A DNA stretch of 64,000 nt from Halopenitus persicus (GTDB taxonomy: Archaea > Halobacteriota > Halobacteria > Halobacteriales > Haloferacaceae), in contig NZ_FNPC01000006.1 of assembly GCF_900107205.1 (NCBI RefSeq), forward strand, positions 186,001 to 250,000, in the 5' to 3' direction. A model generated the notes under the pieces. The model did no database searches and had not been told where the DNA came from. It saw only the letters and a list, made by a program, of their open reading frames with translations. Within the stretch, counting starts at the first letter, position 1, and every line of letters begins with the position of its first letter. Position numbers and translations under genes: made by a program. This document shows, piece after piece, positions 25,555-33,441 of the stretch.

Positions 25555-26217
25555 ATGCACACGACGAAGGAATTGGATGGAACCTCGTTCGAGTATCGGG
25601 TTGATGGGGACGTAGTCCCCGGAGAAACGGTGATGCCATCCGTGACGTCGGATGACCGAGTGGGCGTCGTAATGGGAACGGGAGTTGAGGGGCTCGGTGC
25701 TGGTACCTTTATTCTCTCGTGTGTCACTGCGTTCTACGATCATCTCAGAGCGACACGCGACGAGGATTTCTTCGAGTATCCGGATTACTATACCTTCCAG
25801 ACGGCGAGCGATCCGGCGGATTATCGGATGTTCGATATCTATCCCGACCACAAAAACGTCACAGTTGAACCCGATGCGGAGCAGCTCTTGCGATCGATCA
25901 ACGACCGGGCGATAACGACGCTCCTCGTCCCGGACGTGTCACCCACGTCCCCGGACGTAGATAACGTCACGCTACGGAGCGCTCATCGGCGGATGGATCA
26001 CTGTTATGTGTATGCCGGGGACGGTCGTCCGAGTAATGTGGAGTTCTCGATACGCCAGCCACGCCAGCCGGTACAGGAATGGTTCGAAACCACCGTCGAG
26101 TCTCTTCCCGACGACTCAAAAGTAAGCGTCCCGCCATTTGGTTCCGACGACGACTGGATAGTCCAGCAGTTCCGGCAGGTCTCGGTTAAACGGGCTCTTA
26201 AACGGCTGCCGGTCTAG
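25555..26217 (+). CDS. Unrecognised protein, lower-GC gene
   Basis: A 220-residue acidic soluble protein that I cannot assign. It begins MHTTKELDGTSFEYRVDGDVVPGETVMPSVTSDDRVGVVMGTGVEGLGAGTFILSCVTAFYDHLRA. The VGVVMGTGVEGLGAGTFILS stretch looks like a glycine-rich strand-loop-helix. Aromatic residues are frequent in the middle (FFEYPDYYTFQT). It has more A/T at third codon positions than its neighbours, hinting at recent acquisition. A TATA-like GTATTTACG lies about 35 bases before the ATG. It is convergent with a methyltransferase gene of similar composition. Confidence 0.6.
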   Translation: MHTTKELDGTSFEYRVDGDVVPGETVMPSVTSDDRVGVVMGTGVEGLGAGTFILSCVTAFYDHLRATRDEDFFEYPDYYTFQTASDPADYRMFDIYPDHKNVTVEPDAEQLLRSINDRAITTLLVPDVSPTSPDVDNVTLRSAHRRMDHCYVYAGDGRPSNVEFSIRQPRQPVQEWFETTVESLPDDSKVSVPPFGSDDDWIVQQFRQVSVKRALKRLPV

Positions 26218-26261
26218 CAACGTTTCCTCAGAGACGCCGGCCGTCTCGATCGGTGGATGAG

Positions 26262-26873
26262 TCACCTGGGTTGCGCGATCGTAACGGTGTAGAGGCCACC
26301 GAGGAAGTGTTCTCGGTGGCCGACGGTGAGTGACGTATCAGCAACCATCGATTCGAGCGGTCGGTTGAGATCCGCAAACAGGAGACGAGCGACCGGATTG
26401 GCGATTCGTCTGGCAAGTGACGGGTCGCCGTCCTGCGGAGAGAACTTGTCGTAGATCGAGACGCGACCGTCCGATACGAGGACGCGATCGGTTTCAGCCA
26501 CGACGGCTGCGGGATCTGGCACCACGGAAAGAACGAGGTGCAACAGGACCGCATCGAACGACTCGTCAGCAAACGGGAGGTCGTGCGCGTCGGCGATTCC
26601 GGTACGGACGTCCCGGCCCAGGGCGGCACCGCGAGCCGCAGTCCGTCGAACCATCGTTGGCGTCAGATCGATCGCCGTCACGGATGCCGAATCCGGGAGA
26701 TGTTCGAGATCCATCCCGGTTCCACAACCCAGAATCAGGATCCGACCGTCCGGGTTCGGTTCCAGCCGTTCGATCGCCCGTTTCCGTCCCCGTTCCAGTG
26801 GCCACGCTACCATATCGTAGATCGGGGCATACAGTCGGTATCTCGCTCGATTCCAACGGTTCGTTAGCGCCAT
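26262..26873 (-). CDS. Class I SAM-dependent methyltransferase
   Basis: A 203-residue Rossmann-fold methyltransferase. SAM motif I is ILILGCGTGMDLEHL, motif II SVTAIDLTPTMV, the acidic motif GIADAHDLPFADESFDAVLLHLVLSVVPDP, and post-motif ALAETDRVLVSDGRVSIYDKF. The N-terminal segment NRARYRLYAPIYDMVAWPLERGRKRAIERL resembles UbiE/phospholipid-type methyltransferases. The substrate is not evident. The upstream promoter zone (26874-26915) is extremely AT-rich (TATATTATATATTTAAT). Confidence 0.88.
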   Translation of the reverse strand: MALTNRWNRARYRLYAPIYDMVAWPLERGRKRAIERLEPNPDGRILILGCGTGMDLEHLPDSASVTAIDLTPTMVRRTAARGAALGRDVRTGIADAHDLPFADESFDAVLLHLVLSVVPDPAAVVAETDRVLVSDGRVSIYDKFSPQDGDPSLARRIANPVARLLFADLNRPLESMVADTSLTVGHREHFLGGLYTVTIAQPR

Positions 26874-27144
26874 CGTATATTATATATTTAATAATGAATG
26901 ATAATAACGTTAGGCCTCCATCGGAACGGTGACGTCGGCATATCGGATCCCTCTCTCCGGACCATCCGCCACATTCTTGATAATAAGATACGATTCGGCG
27001 ACCCGGTTTCGACGCCGTTTGGACTCCGGATCGGTCAGCGACCGACTCCCGTTTGGCCGGAGCGGGACGGGCAGCGAGTGTCGGTCACCCCCACGGAGGG
27101 CCGCGTTCGGGGCGTTTAACCACGCCCACGGCGTCGATCCGTGT

Positions 27145-28290
27145 ATGACGAACGCGCTGGAGATCACGGATCTCCGCAAGCAGTACGGGGACGTGGAGGC
27201 GCTGAAGGGGGTGTCGCTGTCGGTGCCCGAGGGCTCCTTCTTCGGCCTGCTGGGTCCGAACGGGGCGGGCAAGACGACGTTCATCAACGTCCTGGTCGGT
27301 TTGGTCCGGGCGTCGGGCGGGGAGGCGTCGGTCTTCGGCCACGACGTCGAGGACGACTACCGGGAGGCCCGCGACCGGATCGGGCTCGCGCCCCAGGAGT
27401 TCAACGTCGACCGGTTCTTCCCGATCCGCGAGGTGCTCGAGCACAAGGCGGGCTACCACGGCGTCCCGCCGGAGGAGGCCAGCCGGCGCGCCGACGAGGC
27501 GCTCAAGGAGGTCGGGATCTGGGACAAACGCGACACGCGGTTCGACTGGCTCTCCGGCGGGATGAAGCGCCGCTTTATGCTCGCGCGGGCGCTCGTGACC
27601 CAACCCGACCTGCTCATCCTCGACGAGCCGACCGCCGGCGTCGACGTCCAGCTGCGTCGGGACCTGTGGGACCTCGTCACCGACCTCAACGACCGCGGGA
27701 CCACGATCCTGCTCACCACCCACTACATCGAGGAGGCCGAACGGCTGTGCGACGAGGTCGCGATCCTCGACGCCGGGGAGATCGTGACGATCGCCTCGCC
27801 CGAGGAGCTGATGGACCGGGGCAACGACCGGATCGTCGTCACGCTCCGGGACGACGCCGCGGATCTCGAGTCGGTCGCGGCCTCCGTTCGGGCGGACGAC
27901 GACCGCGTCGACGAGGTGGCGGCCGAGGACGACCGCCTCGTCGTCACGGCCCGGCAGGGCGGGCTGGTCGCGCCGGATCTCGTCCGGGAGCTCGACCGGG
28001 CCGGCCACGAGATCCTCGATCTCGAGATCAAACGCACCTCGCTGGAGGAGGTGTTCGTCGACCTCACCCGCCGGGAGGAGAGCACGGACGCGGACGACGA
28101 AGGAGCCAACTCGACCGGCGAAGGGGCTGAACCCGCCGGCGAGCACGCCGGGTCGGAAAATACTGCCGCCGACGCTGACGGATCCGAAGCCGACGACGTC
28201 GATACGAACGACGCCGAATCCGAGGCCGAACCCCTGATCGGGGACGGCGGATCGGTCGGCGGGTCGGCCGGCCGGGAGGGCGGGCGATAA
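27145..28290 (+). CDS. ABC transporter ATP-binding protein
   Basis: A 381-residue ABC-2-type exporter ATPase (DrrA/CcmA/NatA-like). Walker A is GPNGAGKTTF, the Q-loop lies in IGLAPQEFNVDRFFPIREVL, the signature reads LSGGMKRRFMLARAL, Walker B is LLILDEPTAGVD and the H-loop is TTHYIEEAERL. The last 75 residues are a very acidic tail (DDEGANSTGEGAEPAGEHAG...) with no homology expected. The start MTNALEITDLRKQYGD at 27145 is fixed by the family N-terminus; the upstream frame covers the promoter. The stop overlaps the permease start (TAATG). Confidence 0.94.
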   Translation: MTNALEITDLRKQYGDVEALKGVSLSVPEGSFFGLLGPNGAGKTTFINVLVGLVRASGGEASVFGHDVEDDYREARDRIGLAPQEFNVDRFFPIREVLEHKAGYHGVPPEEASRRADEALKEVGIWDKRDTRFDWLSGGMKRRFMLARALVTQPDLLILDEPTAGVDVQLRRDLWDLVTDLNDRGTTILLTTHYIEEAERLCDEVAILDAGEIVTIASPEELMDRGNDRIVVTLRDDAADLESVAASVRADDDRVDEVAAEDDRLVVTARQGGLVAPDLVRELDRAGHEILDLEIKRTSLEEVFVDLTRREESTDADDEGANSTGEGAEPAGEHAGSENTAADADGSEADDVDTNDAESEAEPLIGDGGSVGGSAGREGGR

Positions 28291-29087
28291 TGGCCGCCGA
28301 GGACTCGCGGGTCGACCTCACCGGCTTCCTCACGCTCACGAAGCGGGAGATCCTCCGGTTCATTCGCCGGCCGCGCAACACGTTCGCGCCGCCGTTCATC
28401 ACCAACGTGCTGTACTTCTCGGTCTTCGGCGTCATCCTGGGCCAGCGCGTCGGCACGATCGCCGACGTCCCCTACATCCTGTTCATCCTGCCGGGGCTGA
28501 TCGTGCTCGGGGCGGTCTCGAACAGCTTCGAGAACGCCTCCTTCTCCATCTTCCACGGGCGGTGGAACGAGTACATCCACGAGGTGCTCACCTCGCCGCT
28601 GTCGTACACCGGAATGGTCTGGGCCTACATCCTCTCGGCGGCGACCCGGGGGCTGCTCGTGGGCGGGCTGATCGCGGTCATCGGCTGGGGGATCATCTCC
28701 GGGCTCTATCGCCCGGTGCCCGTGGCTGAGCCCGTCTATCTGCTCGCCTTTATGGTCGTGATCACGCTGCTGTTCGCGAGCTTCGGCGTCATCGGCGGGC
28801 TCGTCGCCCACGACTTCGACGACCTCACCGTGATGAACCAGTTCATCCTCCGGCCGCTGGTGTTCTTCGGCGCGGTCTTCTACTCGCTTGAGGACCTCAC
28901 GCCGCTGTTGCGCGACGTCTCGCTGCTCAACCCGATGGTCTACATGGTCAACGGCGTTCGGTTCGGCTTCCTGGGCACCGCCGAGGTCGACCCGCGGTTC
29001 TCGCTGGTCGTCCTGTCGGGGCTGACCGCCGCCGTCGCGCTCGTGGACGTCGCGCTGTTCCGGCGCGGCTACGGGCTCACGGACTAG
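28290..29087 (+). CDS. ABC-2 type transporter permease
   Basis: A 265-residue integral membrane protein with six helices, the permease of the ABC-2 exporter. Typical features are the N-terminal LTLTKREILRFIRRPRNTFAPPFITNVLYFSVFGVILG, the conserved ENASFSIFHGRWNEYIHEVLTSPLSYTGMVWAY and the C-terminal NPMVYMVNGVRFGFLG. It overlaps the ATPase gene by one base. The last codons (GLTD then TAG) begin a 27-bp tandem repeat that continues about 95 bases beyond the stop. The substrate is unknown. Confidence 0.93.
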   Translation: MAAEDSRVDLTGFLTLTKREILRFIRRPRNTFAPPFITNVLYFSVFGVILGQRVGTIADVPYILFILPGLIVLGAVSNSFENASFSIFHGRWNEYIHEVLTSPLSYTGMVWAYILSAATRGLLVGGLIAVIGWGIISGLYRPVPVAEPVYLLAFMVVITLLFASFGVIGGLVAHDFDDLTVMNQFILRPLVFFGAVFYSLEDLTPLLRDVSLLNPMVYMVNGVRFGFLGTAEVDPRFSLVVLSGLTAAVALVDVALFRRGYGLTD

Positions 29088-29183
29088 CGGGGTGTCTCCG
29101 GACTCACGGACTAGCGGGCTATCTCCGGACTCACGGACGAACGGGCGGCATTCGAGCTCACGGACTAATGGACTGCCTCCGGA
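29076..29183 (+). repeat. 27-bp tandem repeat spanning the permease stop codon
   Basis: Four imperfect 27-base units begin at 29076, 29103, 29130 and 29157, each starting CTCACGGAC. The first contains the permease's own last codons and stop (LTD-TAG). The unit length is nine codons, so the frame is kept: the stop recurs in units 2 and 4 but is changed to GAA in unit 3 (LTDERAAFE). Confidence 0.9.
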
Positions 29184-29278
29184 CGCACGCGTCCGGAGAG
29201 TCGCGGCCGTGGTCCGAGGTAGCCACAAACCCCGCCACTATCTGCGGGCTATTACGCGTCGAGACCGTAGCCGCGGAC

Positions 29279-30673
29279 ATGTCCGACGGGATCCATCTCA
29301 ACCTCTTCACGATGAACTCGGTGGAGCACGTCTCCCCGGGGTCGTGGACCTATCCGGGCGACCAGTCACACCGCTACACGGACCGGGAGTACTGGACCGA
29401 GGTCGCGCGGACCGCCGAGCGCGGCGGCTTCGACGCGGTCTTCTTCGCCGACGTCCGGGGCGTCTACGACGTCTACGGCGACGACCGCGAGACCGCCGTC
29501 CACAAGGCGGTCCAGACGCCGGCCAACGATCCCCAGCTCGTCGTGCCCGCGATGGCCGAGGTCACCGACGAGCTAGGCTTCGCGATCACCCGGTCGACGA
29601 CCTACACCCATCCCTACCAGCTCGCCCGGGAGTTCAGCACGCTCGACCACCTCACCGACGGTCGCGTCGCGCTGAACGTCGTGACCTCCTATCTGGAGTC
29701 GGCCGCCGAGAACCTCGGGCTCGAGGAGCGGATGGACAAACAGACGCGGTACGACCGCGCCGACGAGTTCCTCGACGTCTGTTACGCCCTGTGGGAGGAC
29801 TCCTGGGAGGACGACGCCGTCGAGATCGACCGCGAAGCGGGCCGGTACACCGACCCGGGGAAGGTCCACGCGATCGACCACGAGGGCGAGCACTTCTCGG
29901 TGCCCGGCCCGCACGGCTGCGAGCCCTCGCCGCAGCGCACGCCGGTCATCTACCAAGCCGGCTCCTCCGACCGCGGCCGGGAATTCGCGGCCGCGAACGC
30001 GGAGGCCGTCTTCGCAAGCCAGCCCACCGAGGAGGGGATTCGGGAGTACATGGCCGACGTAAAGGAGCGCGCCGCCGACCACGGACGGGACCCCGAGAGC
30101 CTGCGCTTCTTCATCGGCGTCGTCCCGATCGTCGGCGAGACCGAAGCCATCGCCGAGGCCAAACACGAGGCGTACCGCGACCACGTCGACGTCGAGGCGA
30201 CGCTCGCGCTGCTGTCGGGCTTCCTCGACATGGATCTCTCGGAACTCGACCCCGACGGGAAGGTCGAACACATCGAGACGGACGCGATCCAGGGGACGAT
30301 GAACGCGTTCACGAAGGCCCAGCCCGACCGCGACTGGACGGTCCGGGAGGTCGCGCAGTTCTGCGGGCTCGGAACCACGTCCCCGACGATCGTCGGCACG
30401 CCCGACGAGATCGCCGACGAGCTGGCCTACTGGCACGAGGAGGTCGGCGTCCACGGCTTCAACGTCAAGGAGGTCGTCCGGCCCGACTCGCTGCAGGACT
30501 TCGTCGACCTGGTCGTCCCGGAGCTCCGGGAGCGCGGCCTCCTCCCGGACGCCGACGGGAACGAGGGCGGTCACGGAACCCTCCGCGAGCGGCTTCGCGG
30601 CGCCGGGAATCCACATCTCCGATCCGACCATCCCGCGAAGCAGCGATCGGCGTCCCCGCGCCAGTCCGACTGA
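29279..30673 (+). CDS. NtaA/SnaA/DszA-type flavin monooxygenase
   Basis: A 464-residue LLM-class, FMNH2-dependent monooxygenase of the nitrilotriacetate/dibenzothiophene-sulfone/pristinamycin group. Diagnostic parts are PGSWTYPGDQSHRYTDREYWTEVARTAERGGFDAVFFAD, TYTHPYQLAREFSTLDHLTDGRVALNVVTSYLESAAENLGLEERMDKQTRYDRADEFLDVC, PHGCEPSPQRTPVIYQAGSSDRGREFAAANAEAVFASQP and SPTIVGTPDEIADELAYW. The start MSDGIHLNLFTMNSVEHV is at 29279. No flavin reductase is adjacent. The ABC exporter upstream may be related, but 191 bases including a repeat separate them. Confidence 0.9.
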   Translation: MSDGIHLNLFTMNSVEHVSPGSWTYPGDQSHRYTDREYWTEVARTAERGGFDAVFFADVRGVYDVYGDDRETAVHKAVQTPANDPQLVVPAMAEVTDELGFAITRSTTYTHPYQLAREFSTLDHLTDGRVALNVVTSYLESAAENLGLEERMDKQTRYDRADEFLDVCYALWEDSWEDDAVEIDREAGRYTDPGKVHAIDHEGEHFSVPGPHGCEPSPQRTPVIYQAGSSDRGREFAAANAEAVFASQPTEEGIREYMADVKERAADHGRDPESLRFFIGVVPIVGETEAIAEAKHEAYRDHVDVEATLALLSGFLDMDLSELDPDGKVEHIETDAIQGTMNAFTKAQPDRDWTVREVAQFCGLGTTSPTIVGTPDEIADELAYWHEEVGVHGFNVKEVVRPDSLQDFVDLVVPELRERGLLPDADGNEGGHGTLRERLRGAGNPHLRSDHPAKQRSASPRQSD

Positions 30674-30710
30674 CCGACGGGACAGGGAATTGCTGCCGGC
30701 CCCGGCACGC

Positions 30711-30830
30711 TTAAGTTCCCGTAGCCATTGCATTCACGTGACGCTTCGCTTGGAGGGCCGAAGCGTCAGCGGGGACCTATTTAGGGCGGCACGCCCGCGC
30801 CGTTTCGGCGCGGGCGCTCCCCTTTCGTTT
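30711..30830 (+). ncRNA. Candidate small RNA with two hairpins
   Basis: A TATA-like TTAAGT at 30711-30716 would place a transcript start near 30738. From there a perfect 10-bp-arm hairpin follows (TGACGCTTCG 30739-30748, CGAAGCGTCA 30759-30768). After GGGGACCTATTTAGGG comes an 11-bp GC hairpin with a TTT loop (30792-30802 pairing with 30806-30816), and then a T-rich CCCCTTTCGTTTTC. There is no open frame of note. It lies between two convergent genes. A double terminator is the alternative. Confidence 0.45.
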
Positions 30831-30909
30831 TCACGACCGACGAGCCACGGCGTCGTCGGCGGCGCTGGCTGCAGAACGAGAAGCGGCGCCGCCGGATACG
30901 GCCACCGGC

Positions 30910-31671
30910 CTAGCTGGACTCGTCGGCGCGGTGTTCGTCGATCGCCTCGTCGATCGTCAGCTCGCCGGCCGCGACCCGGCGCGCGAGGGCCTCGTCGATG
31001 GTGCGGTCGCCGGCCGACCGTCGCCGGGACTCGTCCTTGATCCGCTGGAGCTCGCCGGCCGTGGGTTCGATCTCCCGTTGCGCGGTCGGCTCCCCCTCGA
31101 TCCGGGCGACGTTGACCGCGGCGAGCACGTCGCCCATCCCGCGCGCGCCGGTGCCGAGGTACGGCGTGGTGCCCGTTTCGTCGACGAGCTCGACGGCGAG
31201 GTCGTCGGGCAGGTCGTTGATGATCCGGGCGCCCTTCAGCCGGTCGCCGTCGCCGACGCGCACGAGGGGGTCGGGTTCGCCCGCGGTCTCGGAGACGACC
31301 GTCTCCACCGCCTCGGACAGCGGCACCTGGAAGACGGCCACGACCGTCCCGCCGACGAGGACGGCGATCCCCGGCGACGGACCCGGGTCGACGCCGACCA
31401 CGGTCCGACCGCCCCCGCCGCGGAGCGCGGCCAGCGCCTCGTCGACGGCGGCGCGGGGATCCTCCGGGTCGGCGCTGACGAACGCGACGTCGTCGCGACC
31501 GCCGAGGTCGACCCGGTCCTCGGGGGTGGCGATCACGACCGACGCGCGGTCGGGAAGCCGGTCGTCGACCGCCGGTCCCGGTTCGACCGTGGTGAAGGTG
31601 ACGCCGCGGTCGCGCAGCTCCGCGAGGACGGTCTGGTACAGCCGGAAGTCGTCGGTCGCGACGACGATCAC
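30910..31671 (-). CDS. RNase H-like/RuvC-like fold protein, unknown function
   Basis: A 253-residue protein. The C-terminal two-thirds begins with the RNase H/RuvC-like strand motif VVGVDPGPSPGIAVLVGGTVVAVFQVP and continues to a second acidic segment near GARGMGDVLAAVNVARIEGEP. The N-terminal 80 residues look like an alpha/beta regulator-type domain (IVIVVATDDFRLYQTVLAELRDRGVTFTTVEPG, PDRASVVIATPEDRVDLGG). A helical, Arg/Glu-rich tail follows. No ATG is available at the family-like start, so I use the GTG at 31671 (V-I-V-V-A-T-D-D). It is divergent from the ferredoxin gene, with 114 bases between them. Confidence 0.72.
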   Translation of the reverse strand: MIVVATDDFRLYQTVLAELRDRGVTFTTVEPGPAVDDRLPDRASVVIATPEDRVDLGGRDDVAFVSADPEDPRAAVDEALAALRGGGGRTVVGVDPGPSPGIAVLVGGTVVAVFQVPLSEAVETVVSETAGEPDPLVRVGDGDRLKGARIINDLPDDLAVELVDETGTTPYLGTGARGMGDVLAAVNVARIEGEPTAQREIEPTAGELQRIKDESRRRSAGDRTIDEALARRVAAGELTIDEAIDEHRADESS

Positions 31672-31785
31672 GATGCGGGGGTACTCGCGGCGCCCGCCTA
31701 AGACTGTCGCCGGCGGCGCCGAGCAGCGACGGATGGGTGAGCGGCGACCGATAGACGAAAGGCGGTCGGTCCCCGATCGACGCCC

Positions 31786-32127
31786 ATGAGCGAGGAGCGC
31801 GAGGACGTCGTTCGCCCGAGCGACATCGGCGGCGAGGGACCGCCCGTCGAGGAGAAGCCATACAAGATCGTCTTCGAGGCGAACAAGTGCTTCGGCGCGG
31901 GCCGGTGCGCGGAGGCGGCCGACAACTGGGAGATGGACATCGGAACCGGGCTCGCCAAACCCCGGTCCTACTACATCGACGAGGACGAGCTCGCGGAGAA
32001 CGTCGAGGCGGCGCGGCTCTGCCCGGCCAAGAAGGGCGACGGCATCATCCACGTCGTCGACCGCCGGACCGACGAGGAAATCGCGCCGGACCCGCACGGC
32101 GACGGGACGCTCTCCGTCGACTGGTGA
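31786..32127 (+). CDS. Ferredoxin, probably [3Fe-4S] type
   Basis: A 113-residue acidic protein with the core YKIVFEANKCFGAGRCAEAADNWEMD and EAARLCPAKKGDGIIHVVD. Only three cysteines are present, at about residues 35, 41 and 79, giving the C-x5-C...C-P pattern of [3Fe-4S] ferredoxins rather than the four-cysteine [4Fe-4S] pattern. Such proteins usually give electrons to cytochrome P450s or flavin enzymes. A 24-residue acidic N-terminal extension is typical of halophiles. The partner is not evident in this window. Confidence 0.85.
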   Translation: MSEEREDVVRPSDIGGEGPPVEEKPYKIVFEANKCFGAGRCAEAADNWEMDIGTGLAKPRSYYIDEDELAENVEAARLCPAKKGDGIIHVVDRRTDEEIAPDPHGDGTLSVDW

Positions 32128-32175
32128 CCCGTGCTCGAGCGATGATGCTCGAGCGATGGGACACCGGATCGACGC

Positions 32176-32787
32176 TCAATCCGCGGTCGAGTCGACCGTC
32201 GCCGCGTGGCCCGAGTCGGCCGAGCTCGTCGCCGGGTCGCGCTCCTCGACGGGCGCGGTCACCATCTCGTCGACGTCGAGGACGAACGCGGCGGGCGAAT
32301 CGTCGGGCTCGATCGACTCGGCCGAGTCGACCGAGTCGACCGTTCCCGAGAGAACCAGCCCGGCGTTCGGCGTCGGGCCGACGGAGACCTCGTCCCCGGG
32401 TGACATCGGCGGCATCCCGGTTCGGGTCGTGACAGTCGCCCGGCATCGGTCGGGATCGTTGACCGCCCGGAAGTCGATGGATTCCACCACGGCCTCGGTC
32501 GTGATCCCCTCGCGTTCGACCGGGACGACGGCGACCTCCTCGAGCCCCCGCGTGTCGAGGGTTCGATAGGCGTCGACGGTGGGTTTGTATCCCCCTCGCG
32601 GTCCGGGGATCCCCTCGAGGAGCTGGAGCGCCGTCAGCTGCTGCATCTCCGTGCGGATCGTGTACGGGTTCCGGTCGACCCGCTCGGCGATCTCGTCCGT
32701 GCGTACCGCGTCCTCGCGCGTGGCGATCAGGTCGACGACCGCGGCGAGGATCTCGGTCTGGTCCGGCGTGAGCGTGTTCGAGGACAT
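32176..32787 (-). CDS. Winged-helix transcriptional regulator
   Basis: A 203-residue protein with an N-terminal winged helix (LTPDQTEILAAVVDLIATREDAVRTDEIAERVDRNPYTIRTEMQQLTALQLLEGIPGPRGGYKPTVDAYRTL, about residues 6-75). A sensor-like domain follows (EVAVVPVEREGITTEAVVESIDF..., CRATVTTRTGMPPMSPGDEVSVGPTPNAGLVLSGTV). It resembles haloarchaeal proteins of the Rrf2/Lrp-like HTH group. The acidic Ser/Asp tail is disordered. The AT-rich region just upstream holds GATATACCTATAAG and the short palindrome AGAC-ATTA-GTCT, a plausible autoregulatory site. Confidence 0.8.
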   Translation of the reverse strand: MSSNTLTPDQTEILAAVVDLIATREDAVRTDEIAERVDRNPYTIRTEMQQLTALQLLEGIPGPRGGYKPTVDAYRTLDTRGLEEVAVVPVEREGITTEAVVESIDFRAVNDPDRCRATVTTRTGMPPMSPGDEVSVGPTPNAGLVLSGTVDSVDSAESIEPDDSPAAFVLDVDEMVTAPVEERDPATSSADSGHAATVDSTAD

Positions 32788-33044
32788 TGAAAGTCGTTCA
32801 CTCGAAGGTTTCGTTCCGGAACAATAACGTCTATCCTGATATACCTATAAGACATTAGTCTATCAGCGGGAATACCATTTACATACCAACATAAATGGCG
32901 GATAAACTGATCAAGCGATTTAACTTCGGATATCCGAACGAGGAACGGGTCGAACGCCCGAATCGAGGGACGTCGGAGGCGCCGATCGCGGGACGCAAGG
33001 CCACCGAAAGTGGTTTGTGCCCGCCCGGGAAAGCCGCAGGACGC

Positions 33045-33129
33045 GCGGGGGTGGCTGAGCCTGGCCAAAAGCGGCGGACTTAAGATCCGCTCCCGTAGGG
33101 GTTCGAGGGTTCAAATCCCTTCTCCCGCA
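33045..33129 (+). tRNA. tRNA-Leu (TAA)
   Basis: An 85-base class II tRNA. The acceptor stem GCGGGGG pairs with CTCCCGC (one G-T pair) and the discriminator is A. The D-arm region reads GGCTGAGCCTGGCCAAAAGC, the anticodon arm GCGGA-CTTAAGA-TCCGC with anticodon TAA. The long variable arm is TCCCGTAGGGG-like and the T-arm GAGGGTTCAAATCCCTT. CCA is not encoded. A BRE/TATA-like CCGAAAGTGGTTTGTG lies about 30-45 bases upstream. Two further copies of its T-arm and acceptor 3' half follow within 235 bases. Confidence 0.96.
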
Positions 33130-33130
33130 T

Positions 33131-33161
33131 ACGTGCCGCGAGCAGGACGCGAGCGGCACGT
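33131..33161 (+). terminator. Hairpin directly after tRNA-Leu
   Basis: ACGTGCCGC (33131-33139) and GCGGCACGT (33153-33161) form perfect 9-bp arms around a 13-base loop, starting one base after the mature tRNA. It may aid 3' processing or termination. A hairpin of similar design follows the second tRNA 3'-end copy (33250-33280). Confidence 0.6.
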
Positions 33162-33169
33162 CTCGGCTT

Positions 33170-33362
33170 GGGATTTAAACCAGGGAAGTCGCAGCGCCGA
33201 GCGGAGCGAGGCGATCGTCTTCCCGGGGTTCAAATCCCGTCTCCCGCATCCACGGCGCGAACCGGTCGTGAGCGCCGTGGTTAGCTGAAGGATTTGAACG
33301 AGGCCGGGCGCGCGCAGCGAAGCGAGCACGTCCGGACGTTGTTCAAATCCCGTCTCCCGCAT
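33170..33362 (+). repeat. Two hairpin elements carrying copies of the tRNA-Leu 3' end
   Basis: Copy 2 (33228-33249) and copy 3 (33341-33362) reproduce the tRNA-Leu T-arm and 3' acceptor strand (original 33109-33130) at 21 of 22 bases. Both copies carry the same T-to-G change. Each copy is the right arm of a hairpin whose left arm is an inverted T-arm (GGGATTTAAACC at 33170-33181; GGATTTGAAC at 33290-33299). The loops contain GAGCGGAGCGAG or GCGAAGCGAGC. A 9-bp-arm hairpin (33250-33258 with 33272-33280) separates the two elements. The 33363-33501 remainder holds paired TTTATAA motifs and no gene. Confidence 0.85.
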
Positions 33363-33441
33363 CCACGGCGCGAGCAGCGTCGCGATCGGAACAACGCGAC
33401 CGCCGAACGGGCTCGATCGGCGACCGCCGAAAACCGGCTTC

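Noticed and set aside
29076-29183. Evenly spaced 27-bp repeats as a CRISPR array
   Set aside because: The units are contiguous with no unique spacers, the repeat begins inside a coding sequence and no cas genes are near.
32895-33083. 62-residue open frame ahead of tRNA-Leu
   Set aside because: It runs into the tRNA gene and crosses its likely promoter. Codon use is mixed and no homologous family comes to mind.
33045-33362. Integration site of a mobile element at tRNA-Leu
   Set aside because: Copies of the tRNA end are present, but there is no integrase, no cargo between the copies (about 115 bases apart) and the inverted T-arms are not explained by site-specific integration. Kept as a repeat finding only.
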